A stretch of DNA of 12,928 nt from Sandaracinaceae bacterium (GCA_017881145.1 JADGRG010000073.1:1-12928); one strand, 5' to 3'. Positions 1 through 6,519 are shown, counted from the stretch's first letter. Translations and numbers: made by a program. The notes: a model not told the origin generated them from the letters alone.

Positions 1-1
1 C

Positions 2-451
2 GTCGCACTGACGCTGGTGCAGTCCCTGAAGACCACTGGAGCGGTCATCGTCACGACTCCGCAAGAGGTCGCGCTCCAGGACGTCTACAAGTCCGTGTCC
101 ATGTGCAAGAAGCTCAATCTGCCGATCCTGGGCGTGATCGAGAACATGAGCTACTTCGTCGACCCGGCCGGACAGAAGCACGAGATCTTCGGCGCAGGTG
201 GCGGCCAGAAAGTCGCCGAGTTTGCGGAAGCGCCGCTGCTTGGGCAGATCCCGCTCGACACCAGCGTTCGACAATGGGGCGACGACGGAACACCCATCGT
301 GCAGGCTAACCCGGAGCATCCGGCGGCCAAAGCCTTCGCACAGATCGCAGAGGCCTTGTCGTTGCGGATCGCCCGCGATGCCTTCTTGCGGACCGGCGGC
401 CAGAAAGCCCCGGAGACGCAAGGGCCACGCCGCCTGAAGATCATGCGCTGA
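2..451 (+). CDS. Mrp/ApbC (NBP35-type) P-loop ATPase, C-terminal part only
   Basis: The frame is open from the window edge, so the N-terminus with its Walker A motif is outside; about 149 residues are visible. The visible part has the Mrp/ApbC hallmarks in order: VTTPQEVALQDV, then LGVIENMSYF, then EIFGAGGG, then LLGQIPLD followed by GDDGTPIV. Family members bind ATP and act as Fe-S cluster carrier or assembly factors in the cytoplasm. In most relatives the stretch between ENMS and the GxGGG segment carries a CxxC pair that holds the bridging cluster; here it reads YFVDPAGQKHEIF with no cysteine, so cluster transfer by the usual mechanism is doubtful. The C-terminal tail (RTGGQKAPETQGPRRLKIMR) is basic. 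The gene converges on the PilZ gene with a 36-nt gap. Family assignment is secure; the precise role is not. Confidence 0.9.
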   Translation, partial: VALTLVQSLKTTGAVIVTTPQEVALQDVYKSVSMCKKLNLPILGVIENMSYFVDPAGQKHEIFGAGGGQKVAEFAEAPLLGQIPLDTSVRQWGDDGTPIVQANPEHPAAKAFAQIAEALSLRIARDAFLRTGGQKAPETQGPRRLKIMR

Positions 452-462
452 GGAGCCGTTTC

Positions 463-487
463 ACGGGCCAGGCAAGAAGGGCCCCGT
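463..487. terminator. Possible bidirectional terminator hairpin
   Basis: ACGGGCC (463-469) can pair with GGCCCCGT (480-487) with one bulged base, closing a loop of about 10 nt. It fills the gap between two convergent stop codons (451 and 490), the place where a shared terminator is expected. There is no T-tract on either side, so intrinsic termination is unproven. Confidence 0.35.
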
Positions 488-997
488 CTACCGCTGGTTG
501 CGCCAGGTGCCGCGAGCAGGCGGCGCTGCCGGAGCTGGTGTGGAGTCGGCGCGCCACACGCCGCTCGAACGGCCCCCGAGGCGGGTCTGGGTGGGCACAC
601 CCTCGAAAGCTACGCCCATGGCGGTCACGCCCTTGACGACGCGCGAGACCACGCGACACGGGAACGTGTATTCGAGGCCATGCAACGCTTCTTGCACGTG
701 CACGATGATGCGTTGGTCCAGCTCCGGCGCTTCGGCCGTGGCGATGGCCAGGCCCTCGGCCGAGACATTGCGTAAGGTGCCCGAACCGAAACGGCCAGCA
801 GCTATGAACTGCACCGGCAGCGGCGTGGTCAGGAGTGTGTAAGGGTCCCGCTCGTCCACCGACGGCACGCGCACCGGCAGCTGTTCGCGCAAGCGCTGCA
901 TGCGCGAGGTCTGCTGCGGCGTCAGCGGAATCTGCAGCTCACGTTCCTTCGCAAAAAGGACGCGGTACTCGTAGATCCGCTCTAGTTTTTCCCCCAT
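488..997 (-). CDS. PilZ-domain protein with degenerate c-di-GMP motif
   Basis: A 169-residue cytoplasmic protein. Residues 1-50 form a charged, probably helical N-terminus (MGEKLERIYEYRV, then QQTSRMQRLREQL). Residues about 55-135 look like a PilZ beta-barrel, with the NVSAEG motif at 77-82 matching the family's [D/N]xSxxG, then FPCRVVSRV and MGVAFEG strands. The tail from about 136 is Pro/Ala/Arg-rich and disordered. The upstream RxxxR arm that grips c-di-GMP in canonical PilZ proteins is not visible; the segment reads TPLPVQFIAAGRF. The start at 997 was chosen because GAGG lies about 8 nt upstream and the preceding in-frame extension to 1093 is low-complexity and unconserved-looking. It is divergent from rarA and convergent with the Mrp gene. 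PilZ assignment is fairly sure; ligand binding is doubtful. Confidence 0.75.
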   Translation of the reverse strand: MGEKLERIYEYRVLFAKERELQIPLTPQQTSRMQRLREQLPVRVPSVDERDPYTLLTTPLPVQFIAAGRFGSGTLRNVSAEGLAIATAEAPELDQRIIVHVQEALHGLEYTFPCRVVSRVVKGVTAMGVAFEGVPTQTRLGGRSSGVWRADSTPAPAAPPARGTWRNQR

Positions 998-1251
998 AGC
1001 CTGACCTCGACACCATCCACTCGACCCACCGAGACGCCGCCACGGAACTGCGGGAAACAGAGCGTGACCCATCTGCGAGTCGTGCCGATACACCGACTAC
1101 TCGGAGCTCGCAGAAGAGTCTTCTGTCCCACGCTTCGACCTCCTTTGCAAGCGTACGCTATAGTTGCGCAGCACCCAGCGTGGCCGGCGAATGAGGGTGA
1201 CGCAGACCGCGTGAGGCGGCCCGAAGAGCGCAGCGGAAGTAGGCAGAAACA
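998..1251. promoter_or_regulatory. Divergent intergenic region with a shared palindromic -10-like box
   Basis: These 254 nt separate the PilZ gene (minus) from rarA (plus). The palindrome CTATAG at 1158-1163 gives TATAGT on the plus strand and TATAGC on the minus strand, so one site could serve as the -10 box in both directions. No convincing -35 box is spaced correctly on either side. On the minus strand a strong Shine-Dalgarno-like AAAGGAGG (1146-1139) follows the box and precedes a GTG at 1131; see findings. Apart from this I see no gene or repeat here. Confidence 0.3.
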
Positions 1252-2562
1252 TTGGATCTCTTCGACCGCATCGAACCCGACGAGACCGTCGTGGCGCCGC
1301 TCGCTGACCGGATGCGGCCGCGCAATCTCGCCGAAATGGTTGGGCAGACTCACCTGCTGGCGGAGGGCAAGCTGCTATGGTCGGCGATTCGCAAGGATCA
1401 GGTGCCCTCGCTGCTCTTCTGGGGTCCGCCGGGGACCGGCAAGACGACGCTCGCGCAGATCATCGCGCACGAGTCCAAAGCCCGCTTCGTGACGCTGAGC
1501 GCGGTGCTCTCGGGCGTGCCTGAGCTGCGCAAGGCCATCGAAGAAGCACGCGAACATCGACGCCTGCACGGCCGGCGCACGATCCTCTTCGTCGACGAGA
1601 TCCACCGCTGGAGCAAGGCGCAACAGGACGCGCTCCTGCCGCACGTGGAGCGTGGTGTGGTCACTCTGATCGGAGCGACCACCGAGAACCCGTCCTTCGC
1701 CGTCAACGCAGCCTTGCTCTCGCGAGCGCGGGTGTTCCGGCTGGGAGCGCTCGGGCTCGAGGAGGTCGTGGCGCTCTTGGCGCGTGCGCTCGGCGACAGC
1801 GAGCGGGGCCTCGGCAAGTCCGGCATCGAGATGGATGCTGCAGCGCTTGGGGAGGTGGCGAAAAGCGCGGATGGCGACGCACGACGTGCGCTCGATCAGC
1901 TCGACACGCTCGTGAAGCACGCCGTCGAGCGCGGCATGCGAGCGCTCAGCACGGCGGACGTACGAGAACTCTCGGGCTCGCGCACGCTGCTGCACGACAA
2001 GAGCGGCGAAGCGCACTACAACGTGGTCAGCGCGTTCATCAAGAGCCTGCGCGGCAGCGATCCGGACGCGGCACTGTACTGGATGCTGCGCATGCTGGAA
2101 GCCGGCGAAGACCCGCGCTTCGTGTTGCGGCGCATGATCATCTTCGCGAGCGAAGACGTCGGCAACGCCGATCCGCAAGCGCTCTGCGTGGCCATCGCTG
2201 CGGATGCTTCGTTCGCGCGCCTGGGCATGCCCGAAGGGATGCATCCGCTCGCGCAGGCTTGCACCTATCTCGCCAGCGCGCCGAAGTCGAACGCGAGCTA
2301 CATGGCCGCCAATGAAGCCCAGGCCGACGTCCGCGAGCACGGCCCGCTGCAAGTGCCGATGAAGCTCCGCAATGCGGCCACCTCACATATGAAAGCCTGG
2401 GGCTATGGCGAAGGCTATCGCTACCCGCACAGCGAAGGTGGCGTAGCTGCAGGCGAGACCTACTTGCCCGAGGAGCTGCTCGGCAAGCACTATTACCGCC
2501 CGACCGAGCACGGACAGGAAGCGGCCATCGCCGAGCGGCTGCGCAAGGTGCGCGAGAAGTAG
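1252..2562 (+). CDS. rarA: Replication-associated recombination protein A (RarA/MgsA AAA+ ATPase)
   Basis: A full-length 436-residue clamp-loader-like AAA+ ATPase. Relatives (E. coli RarA/MgsA, eukaryotic WRNIP1/Mgs1) form tetramers and act on DNA ends and gaps at stalled replication forks in the cytoplasm. Visible motifs: the family start MDLF; RPRNLAEMVGQ; Walker A GPPGTGKT at 58-65; Walker B ILFVDEIHR with D115/E116; sensor 1 GATTENPSF at 141-149; and the arginine-finger segment LLSRARVF with R158. The C-terminal oligomerisation half is recognisable from HYNVVSAFIKSLRGSDPDAALYW, then DPRFVLRRMIIFASEDVGNADP. The start is TTG, supported by the MDLF family start and an AGG-containing leader 8 nt upstream. 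The stop lies 3 nt from the end of the oppositely oriented kinase-fold gene, leaving no room for a terminator. Identification is secure. Confidence 0.97.
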   Translation: MDLFDRIEPDETVVAPLADRMRPRNLAEMVGQTHLLAEGKLLWSAIRKDQVPSLLFWGPPGTGKTTLAQIIAHESKARFVTLSAVLSGVPELRKAIEEAREHRRLHGRRTILFVDEIHRWSKAQQDALLPHVERGVVTLIGATTENPSFAVNAALLSRARVFRLGALGLEEVVALLARALGDSERGLGKSGIEMDAAALGEVAKSADGDARRALDQLDTLVKHAVERGMRALSTADVRELSGSRTLLHDKSGEAHYNVVSAFIKSLRGSDPDAALYWMLRMLEAGEDPRFVLRRMIIFASEDVGNADPQALCVAIAADASFARLGMPEGMHPLAQACTYLASAPKSNASYMAANEAQADVREHGPLQVPMKLRNAATSHMKAWGYGEGYRYPHSEGGVAAGETYLPEELLGKHYYRPTEHGQEAAIAERLRKVREK

Positions 2563-2565
2563 ACG

Positions 2566-3552
2566 TCAGGGGAAGACCAGGACATTCGCTTCGCCGTGCT
2601 CCTCGATCAACGCAGAGATGTGCGAGAGCACGGTCTGCCGCCGATCGAAGAGCCCGCCGACGCGTTGCGCATCGAGCTCCTGGCCCGGACCAAAGCCCGG
2701 GTCCTGCGCGATTTCCTTCTGGAAGGTGTCGCGCGAGAGCGCTCGCAGCGCTGTGTAGAAGCCTCTTCCGATGCGCTCGACGCGTAGCAGACGCTTCAAC
2801 ATAGGCCGCTGCAGAGCTTCGCTGAGGCGCGGAGCAAACGCAGCGTCGTGGTCGCGCAGGTAGATGATCTGGCCGCTCGCATCGCTCTTGAGATTGCCGC
2901 CGCTAAAACGGTCCCAGTTGCCGATCAGGTAATCGAACGCCAGCATGCTGGAGAGCTGCGCTGCCAGCGCCTGCTGCTGCGGTGCGAGCGGATTGTCGAG
3001 CCGCAGCATGGCCGCGATACGTGCCTGGCCCGAGAGCGGGTCGAGCTTTGGATCCTGCATGCCATCCACCCAGTAGATGGCCGCCCCCTGCACCAGGCCG
3101 TCGCGCCCGATCGAAAGGCGCTCTGCGATCTGCGGCCAGCGCGAGACCTGATCGGCGGAGAGGCCAGCACGCAGCGCCGCCACCGGGATGCTGCGCGAGA
3201 CGGCTGGCACCACGTTCGCAAGGCCGAGACACCGCGCCAGCCGGTAGGCCGCGACCTCGGAGCGCGGCCCATGCGCCCGGCGGCTGGTGGTGACCTTGAA
3301 CGCCGCAGCGATGGTGCTGCGCATCGTGGCTTTGAACACGGTGGAGGTCGAACCGACCGGACGAAACGCAAGCAGCGGCGCGCTCGCGAGCTCGTGCAAG
3401 ATGAAGTCCTGCGTGAGCGAGCTGCCCGCGAAGCTACCGGCCGGTCCAGGCGATCCGTCCGCAATTGCCGGCTGTGAGAGCGAGCCCAGCCCCAGCGTCC
3501 ACGCACAGAGCAGGAGCGCAGCGGGCAGACCGAACCGGCAGCGTGGCCTCAT
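2566..3552 (-). CDS. Exported protein with HipA/Fam20C-like atypical kinase fold
   Basis: Taken as 328 residues from the ATG at 3552. An upstream in-frame ATG at 3609 would add 19 residues and overlap the preceding small gene. Residues 1-31 look like a Sec signal peptide (basic start, hydrophobic 9-25, possible cleavage after AIA). The rest resembles atypical kinases of the HipA/Fam20C/PI-kinase-like superfamily: a candidate ATP-binding lysine in AAFKVT (K86), a helix glutamate in RSEVAAYRLARCLGL (E99), a catalytic-loop match FDYLIGNWDRFSGGN (D214, with N220 as possible metal ligand), and a DFG-like LRDHDAAF (D234/D236). Similar loop wording (GNxDRxxxxN) marks Fam20C-type secreted kinases. 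It is the last gene of the ccmC-led operon, 19 nt after the 42-residue gene. No clear Shine-Dalgarno precedes either start. Substrate is unknown; a structural pseudokinase is possible because a bacterial periplasm lacks ATP. Confidence 0.6.
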   Translation of the reverse strand: MRPRCRFGLPAALLLCAWTLGLGSLSQPAIADGSPGPAGSFAGSSLTQDFILHELASAPLLAFRPVGSTSTVFKATMRSTIAAAFKVTTSRRAHGPRSEVAAYRLARCLGLANVVPAVSRSIPVAALRAGLSADQVSRWPQIAERLSIGRDGLVQGAAIYWVDGMQDPKLDPLSGQARIAAMLRLDNPLAPQQQALAAQLSSMLAFDYLIGNWDRFSGGNLKSDASGQIIYLRDHDAAFAPRLSEALQRPMLKRLLRVERIGRGFYTALRALSRDTFQKEIAQDPGFGPGQELDAQRVGGLFDRRQTVLSHISALIEEHGEANVLVFP

Positions 3553-3571
3553 GCTCACGGGGCAGTCCCGC

Positions 3572-3700
3572 TCAACGCCGCCTGGTCTTGTCGGTGCGAG
3601 CGATCTCATTGCGCGCAGCGCGCGCGCCCATCACAAAGCCGATCGCGATGCCGATCAGCATCATGCCTGGGATGTAGAGGAAGTGCGCGATGGTCGGCAC
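3572..3700 (-). CDS. Unnamed 42-residue single-pass membrane microprotein
   Basis: A GTG-started ORF that sits in the ccmD-kinase gap. It encodes MPTIAHFLYIPGMMLIGIAI followed by GFVMGARAARNEIARTDKTRRR: a hydrophobic helix at about residues 8-25 and a strongly basic C-terminus, suggesting N-out/C-in insertion in the inner membrane. Support for reality: an in-frame stop lies just upstream so GTG is the only possible start; GGTGAT, a match to the anti-Shine-Dalgarno partner, lies 6 nt before it; the start is 6 nt after the ccmD-like stop; and most third codon positions are G or C. It may be an accessory subunit of the CcmC-CcmD complex, but I do not recognise a family. Confidence 0.65.
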   Translation of the reverse strand: MPTIAHFLYIPGMMLIGIAIGFVMGARAARNEIARTDKTRRR

Positions 3701-3706
3701 GAGGCA

Positions 3707-4036
3707 TCACCCGCGAGAGTCGGTTTTGGCAGCGGCCTTGGCCACCTTGGCCACGGCGGTCTCGATGCGCTGCAGGCTCTCCGAGAGGCGCCCATGCAGA
3801 CGGCCGAGGTGCACCACGTAGCCAAACACCGCGATCCAGACCACGGCGTATGCAGCCAAGAGCAGCGGCCCGCCAGCGATGTCTTCCTTCACACCGCCAG
3901 TCACTGCTTCGAAAGTCTGCGCACGGTCGTCCGGCGTTGCGGATGGCGCAGCTGGTCCGTCTTCGGCAAGCGCGGCAGCTGGTGCAAACAAGAGGCACGC
4001 GCCGAGCAAGAGAGAACGCAGGGAATATCGCAACAT
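3707..4036 (-). CDS. ccmD: CcmD-like cytochrome c maturation membrane protein with signal peptide
   Basis: 109 residues. Residues 1-24 resemble a signal peptide (MLRYSLRSLLLGACLLFAPA, then AALA); 25-55 form an acidic, Ala/Pro-containing periplasmic stretch; 57-78 are a transmembrane helix with the CcmD-type wording LLAAYAVVWIAVFGYVVHLGR; and 79-109 form a cytoplasmic coiled-coil-like tail (LSESLQRIETAVAKVAKAA). CcmD in other bacteria stabilises CcmC and helps release holo-CcmE. This version is longer than the usual 50-70 residue CcmD because of the leader. The start overlaps the ccmC stop in a TGATG arrangement, implying translational coupling, and has its own strong Shine-Dalgarno. The longer in-frame reading to 4516 runs antiparallel in frame terms through ccmC and is not credible. 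The gene symbol is inferred from wording plus position. Confidence 0.75.
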   Translation of the reverse strand: MLRYSLRSLLLGACLLFAPAAALAEDGPAAPSATPDDRAQTFEAVTGGVKEDIAGGPLLLAAYAVVWIAVFGYVVHLGRLHGRLSESLQRIETAVAKVAKAAAKTDSRG

Positions 4037-4752
4037 CAGCCCTCCTCCAACAGTCCGCGTTCCGCCGCGTCGACCTCCAGCGCTTCGCAGCGCTGCCGCA
4101 GCCGCTCGATGCGAGCTCGCTGCCAGATCAGAAGCGCCACCAGCGCGGAAAAGAACAAGAACCCCAGTATCAGCGCAGGCCGCATGTCGGGATGCAGACC
4201 GCCACCCTTGGCCGTGATCACAGTCGGATGCGTGCCGCGCCAACGCTGCACGCTGAAGTGAATGATGGGCAGATCCAAGAGCCCGAACACCGCCAGGCCT
4301 GCCGCGAAACGCTTCTCGACCTCGCCGATGCTGCCAAAGGAGCGCAGCACCAGATATGCGAAGAACACCATGCCGGCGAGCAACGTGGTTGTCAGGCGCG
4401 GATCCCAAGTCCAGTACGTGCCCCAAGCTTTGCGCGCCCAGAGCGGACCGGTCACCAGCACCACGATGCAGAAGATCGAGCCGACCTCGGCGCCAGCGAC
4501 CGCGAAACCATCCCAACGCTCGTCGTGCTTGGCCAGATACACCGCGCTCGAGACCGCGCTGACCGTGAAGCCAATGTACATGGCGTAAGCGCTGGGCACG
4601 TGGAAGTAGAAGATCTTCTGCACGACGCCCATCTGGCGTTCCACCGGCGCGACCACGAAGATCGCGTAGAGCACCGCGAGACAGAGCGCAGCAGAGACAA
4701 CGATGAGCAGCGTGAGCGCAAGGGGCGTGCGTTGGCTTGTGGGCTGGGTCAT
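4036..4752 (-). CDS. ccmC: Haem exporter/handling protein CcmC
   Basis: A 238-residue polytopic inner-membrane protein with about six hydrophobic helices (roughly 11-34, 47-73, 85-102, 121-137, 149-166, 189-209). The haem-handling signature WGTYWTWDPRLT (110-121) is the tryptophan-rich WWD motif of the CcmC/CcmF/CcsA family, and candidate axial haem histidines are H51 in YFHVPSAY and H165 in PIIHFSV. CcmC loads haem onto the chaperone CcmE in System I cytochrome c maturation. A charged C-terminal extension (about 211-238, RARIERLRQRCEALEVDAAE) looks coiled-coil and could face the similar tail of the CcmD-like protein. It heads the leftward operon; ccmA, ccmB, ccmE and ccmF are not in this window. 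No obvious Shine-Dalgarno precedes the ATG. Confidence 0.92.
   Translation of the reverse strand: MTQPTSQRTPLALTLLIVVSAALCLAVLYAIFVVAPVERQMGVVQKIFYFHVPSAYAMYIGFTVSAVSSAVYLAKHDERWDGFAVAGAEVGSIFCIVVLVTGPLWARKAWGTYWTWDPRLTTTLLAGMVFFAYLVLRSFGSIGEVEKRFAAGLAVFGLLDLPIIHFSVQRWRGTHPTVITAKGGGLHPDMRPALILGFLFFSALVALLIWQRARIERLRQRCEALEVDAAERGLLEEG
4041..4048 (-). promoter_or_regulatory. Ribosome binding site that fixes the ccmD-like start
   Basis: On the minus strand the sequence reads GGAGGAGGGCTGATG. The GGAGG is 7 nt from the ATG at 4036 and lies inside the last codons of ccmC. This decides in favour of the 109-residue product over the much longer in-frame reading. Confidence 0.7.
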
Positions 4753-4786
4753 GATCGGGCGAGCGCCAGGGTGTGTTGAACCCGGC

Positions 4787-4816
4787 TATCTAACCTCCAA
4801 TGTGAGCATGCCGCAA
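4787..4816 (-). promoter_or_regulatory. Candidate sigma-70-type promoter for the ccmC operon
   Basis: Minus strand: TTGCGG (4816-4811), an 18-nt spacer, then TAGATA (4792-4787). Transcription would begin about 28 nt ahead of the ccmC start. Position and hexamers fit, but this rests on eye-matching in a GC-rich genome. Confidence 0.4.
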
Positions 4817-4986
4817 CGTCCGAACGTCGCTTTCGCCTCCGGACGGGCGCACAGCTTCTCCAGACTGCCAGCAACACCACGTGGCCACGCTTTCTCTGCC
4901 ACCCCTGCCGGATCGCTGGGCGGAGTTGGGCGTCGCCATGAGCCAAACTCGCCGACCCCGCGCCGCACGAGAAGCCGGGACCTGGG

Positions 4987-5015
4987 TTGCCGAGGCGCCA
5001 AAACCTGATCACTAT
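4987..5015 (+). promoter_or_regulatory. Weak candidate promoter for the ArsA-like gene
   Basis: TTGCCG (4987-4992), 17 nt, then CACTAT (5010-5015) would start transcription about 25 nt before the ArsA-like ATG. The -10 match is poor. The whole 4753-5045 gap between the divergent operons contains no other gene that I can support. Confidence 0.25.
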
Positions 5016-5045
5016 GTCCGCGCCCAAGCGTGCCGTGAGTGACGC

Positions 5046-5990
5046 ATGAAGAGCCTCTTCGACCTGAAGTTCGTGTTCGTCGTCGGCAAGGGCGGTGTTG
5101 GCAAGTCGTCGGTTAGCGCGGCACTGGCGGTGGCGGCAGCCGCGCGTGGCAAGCGCGTGCTGGTTGCAATGTGCAACTCCAAGGAGCGGCTCAGCTACCT
5201 GCTCGAGACCCCACCGATCGGCTCCGCGATCCGCAACGTGCTGCCGAACCTGGATGCCGTGAACATGGAGCCGGCGGCGGCGTTGGAAGAGTACGGAATG
5301 CTCATCCTCAAGGTGCGCGCGCTCTACAAGCTGGTGTTCGAGAACCGCTTCGTGTCGGGCTTTCTGCACGGCACGCCCGGAATCGACGCCTGGGCGATGC
5401 TCGGCAAGGCGCAGTATCACGCCTTCGAGCAGGACGAAGACGGTCACAACCGCTACGACATGGTGATTGTGGACGCACCCGCCACCGGCCATGGCCTGGA
5501 GCTCTTGCGCGTGCCGCGCGTGATCGTGGACGTGGCGCCACCGGGCCTCTTGCGCCGCGAGGCGGAACGCGCTTGGCAGCTCTTCAGCGATCCGACACGA
5601 GCGGGCGTGCTCTTAGTTACCATCCCCGAGGACATGCCGACCAGCGAGACGCTGGAGCTCTACGCTGCCGTGCGCGACGAGCTACACCTGCCCGTCTGCG
5701 GCCTGGTCGTGAACCAGATGCGCAAAGTGCTCTTCAAGCCAGCCGAGCTGCCTGTCTTACGCCGATTGCGTGAGCTGCTCTCCGCACCCAGCGCGCTGCG
5801 TCCGCTGGCCATTGCCGGCCACGCGCGTGCGGAACGTGAAGCGGCCCAGGCCGCTTGCCTGACTCGGCTGCAAGCCGGCATCCCGGGCCCGCATCTGCAC
5901 CTACCACTGACCTTGATCCACGACTTTCGCAGGTCCGAAGTCGAGGTGCTGGCAGGTGCGCTCGGTGACGCCGTCAGCGGCGCATCGTGA
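5046..5990 (+). CDS. ArsA/Get3-family P-loop ATPase
   Basis: 314 residues, cytoplasmic. The deviant Walker A GKGGVGKSS (14-22) carries the family's signature lysine K15 as well as K20; the switch II motif DAPATGH at 143-149 matches the ArsA/Get3 DxAPTGH wording; AVNMEPAAALEEY (72-83) matches the region after switch I. ArsA energises arsenite efflux and Get3 targets tail-anchored proteins; the cysteine pattern needed for arsenite binding is absent (only C43, C231 and C270 are apparent) and no ars genes are nearby, so a targeting or cell-envelope role is likelier. Length fits a single-domain ArsA. The start ATG overlaps the stop of a very short upstream ORF (ATGA at 5046-5049), and an in-frame stop just upstream excludes an earlier start. 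The 3' end overlaps the lipoprotein gene by 17 nt on the opposite strand. Confidence 0.88.
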   Translation: MKSLFDLKFVFVVGKGGVGKSSVSAALAVAAAARGKRVLVAMCNSKERLSYLLETPPIGSAIRNVLPNLDAVNMEPAAALEEYGMLILKVRALYKLVFENRFVSGFLHGTPGIDAWAMLGKAQYHAFEQDEDGHNRYDMVIVDAPATGHGLELLRVPRVIVDVAPPGLLRREAERAWQLFSDPTRAGVLLVTIPEDMPTSETLELYAAVRDELHLPVCGLVVNQMRKVLFKPAELPVLRRLRELLSAPSALRPLAIAGHARAEREAAQAACLTRLQAGIPGPHLHLPLTLIHDFRRSEVEVLAGALGDAVSGAS

Positions 5991-6519
5991 CAGCGCCGGT
6001 CGTGCTGACATACGCGCCGTGTGGCCACTGACGGTACCACTGGGTCTTGATCATCGGTCCGCCACGCTCGTCGAACTCTCCGGTCGGTAGGCCGTAGATC
6101 TTCACGAGCGAACCGGTATTGAGCCGACCCTGCCCTAAGGCATCCTCGGACCGGACTCTCAGCACCGTCGAAAACGGGCCACCGGCGCGCTCCGAGATGG
6201 TGACGCGACACGAGCTCTCGAACTGATCGGTGCAGAGGTGCCGCGGCTGATGAAAGCGTAGGTCGAGCGCGACCTTCAGCTCACCGGAAGGAGCCTTCTC
6301 GATGGCCGTCACGATACCGAACCAACCCACGAGCTGGCTGGCGAAAGCCGAGGGATCACGGCGGATCTCCTCGTAGCTGATGTCGCGGGCCTTCTCGAGG
6401 AAGGGCTCTTCCTCGTCCGCGGGCACATATTCGCGCCCGTGGCCATAGGGGTTGCTCCCACCACAACCGATCGCTGCCAAGAGCACCAGGCAGAGTGAAG
6501 ACCACGATGCAACGCGCAT
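5974..6519 (-). CDS. Predicted lipoprotein of unknown function
   Basis: 181 residues. A type II signal peptide is clear: MRVASWSS, a hydrophobic stretch, and lipobox A-I-G-C with lipidated C19, followed by GGSNPYG, which has no Asp at +2 and so suggests outer-membrane sorting through Lol. After an acidic linker (DEEEPFLEKARD) the body (about 50-175) is a beta-rich domain with VGWFGIVTAIEKAPSGELKVALDLRF, then GSLVKIYGLPTGEF. That is reminiscent of small OB-fold-like envelope domains, though I recognise no family. Two cysteines (LCTDQFESSC) could form a disulfide. GGAGG at 6531-6527 lies 7 nt from the ATG. It follows add on the same strand after 76 nt and may be co-transcribed. It converges on the ArsA-like gene with overlapping ends. 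Confidence 0.82.
   Translation of the reverse strand: MRVASWSSLCLVLLAAIGCGGSNPYGHGREYVPADEEEPFLEKARDISYEEIRRDPSAFASQLVGWFGIVTAIEKAPSGELKVALDLRFHQPRHLCTDQFESSCRVTISERAGGPFSTVLRVRSEDALGQGRLNTGSLVKIYGLPTGEFDERGGPMIKTQWYRQWPHGAYVSTTGAVTMRR

Noticed and set aside
1375..2352. 325-codon minus-strand ORF inside rarA
   Set aside because: Antisense shadow; rarA is unmistakable on the plus strand.
2848..4261. Long plus-strand ORFs across the kinase-fold and ccm operon (2848-3477, 3287-4261)
   Set aside because: They run opposite to coding frames with recognisable CcmC, CcmD and kinase motifs, and have low-complexity compositions.
4749..5492. 247-codon minus-strand ORF over the ArsA-like start
   Set aside because: Antisense to the Walker A region; no recognisable motif.
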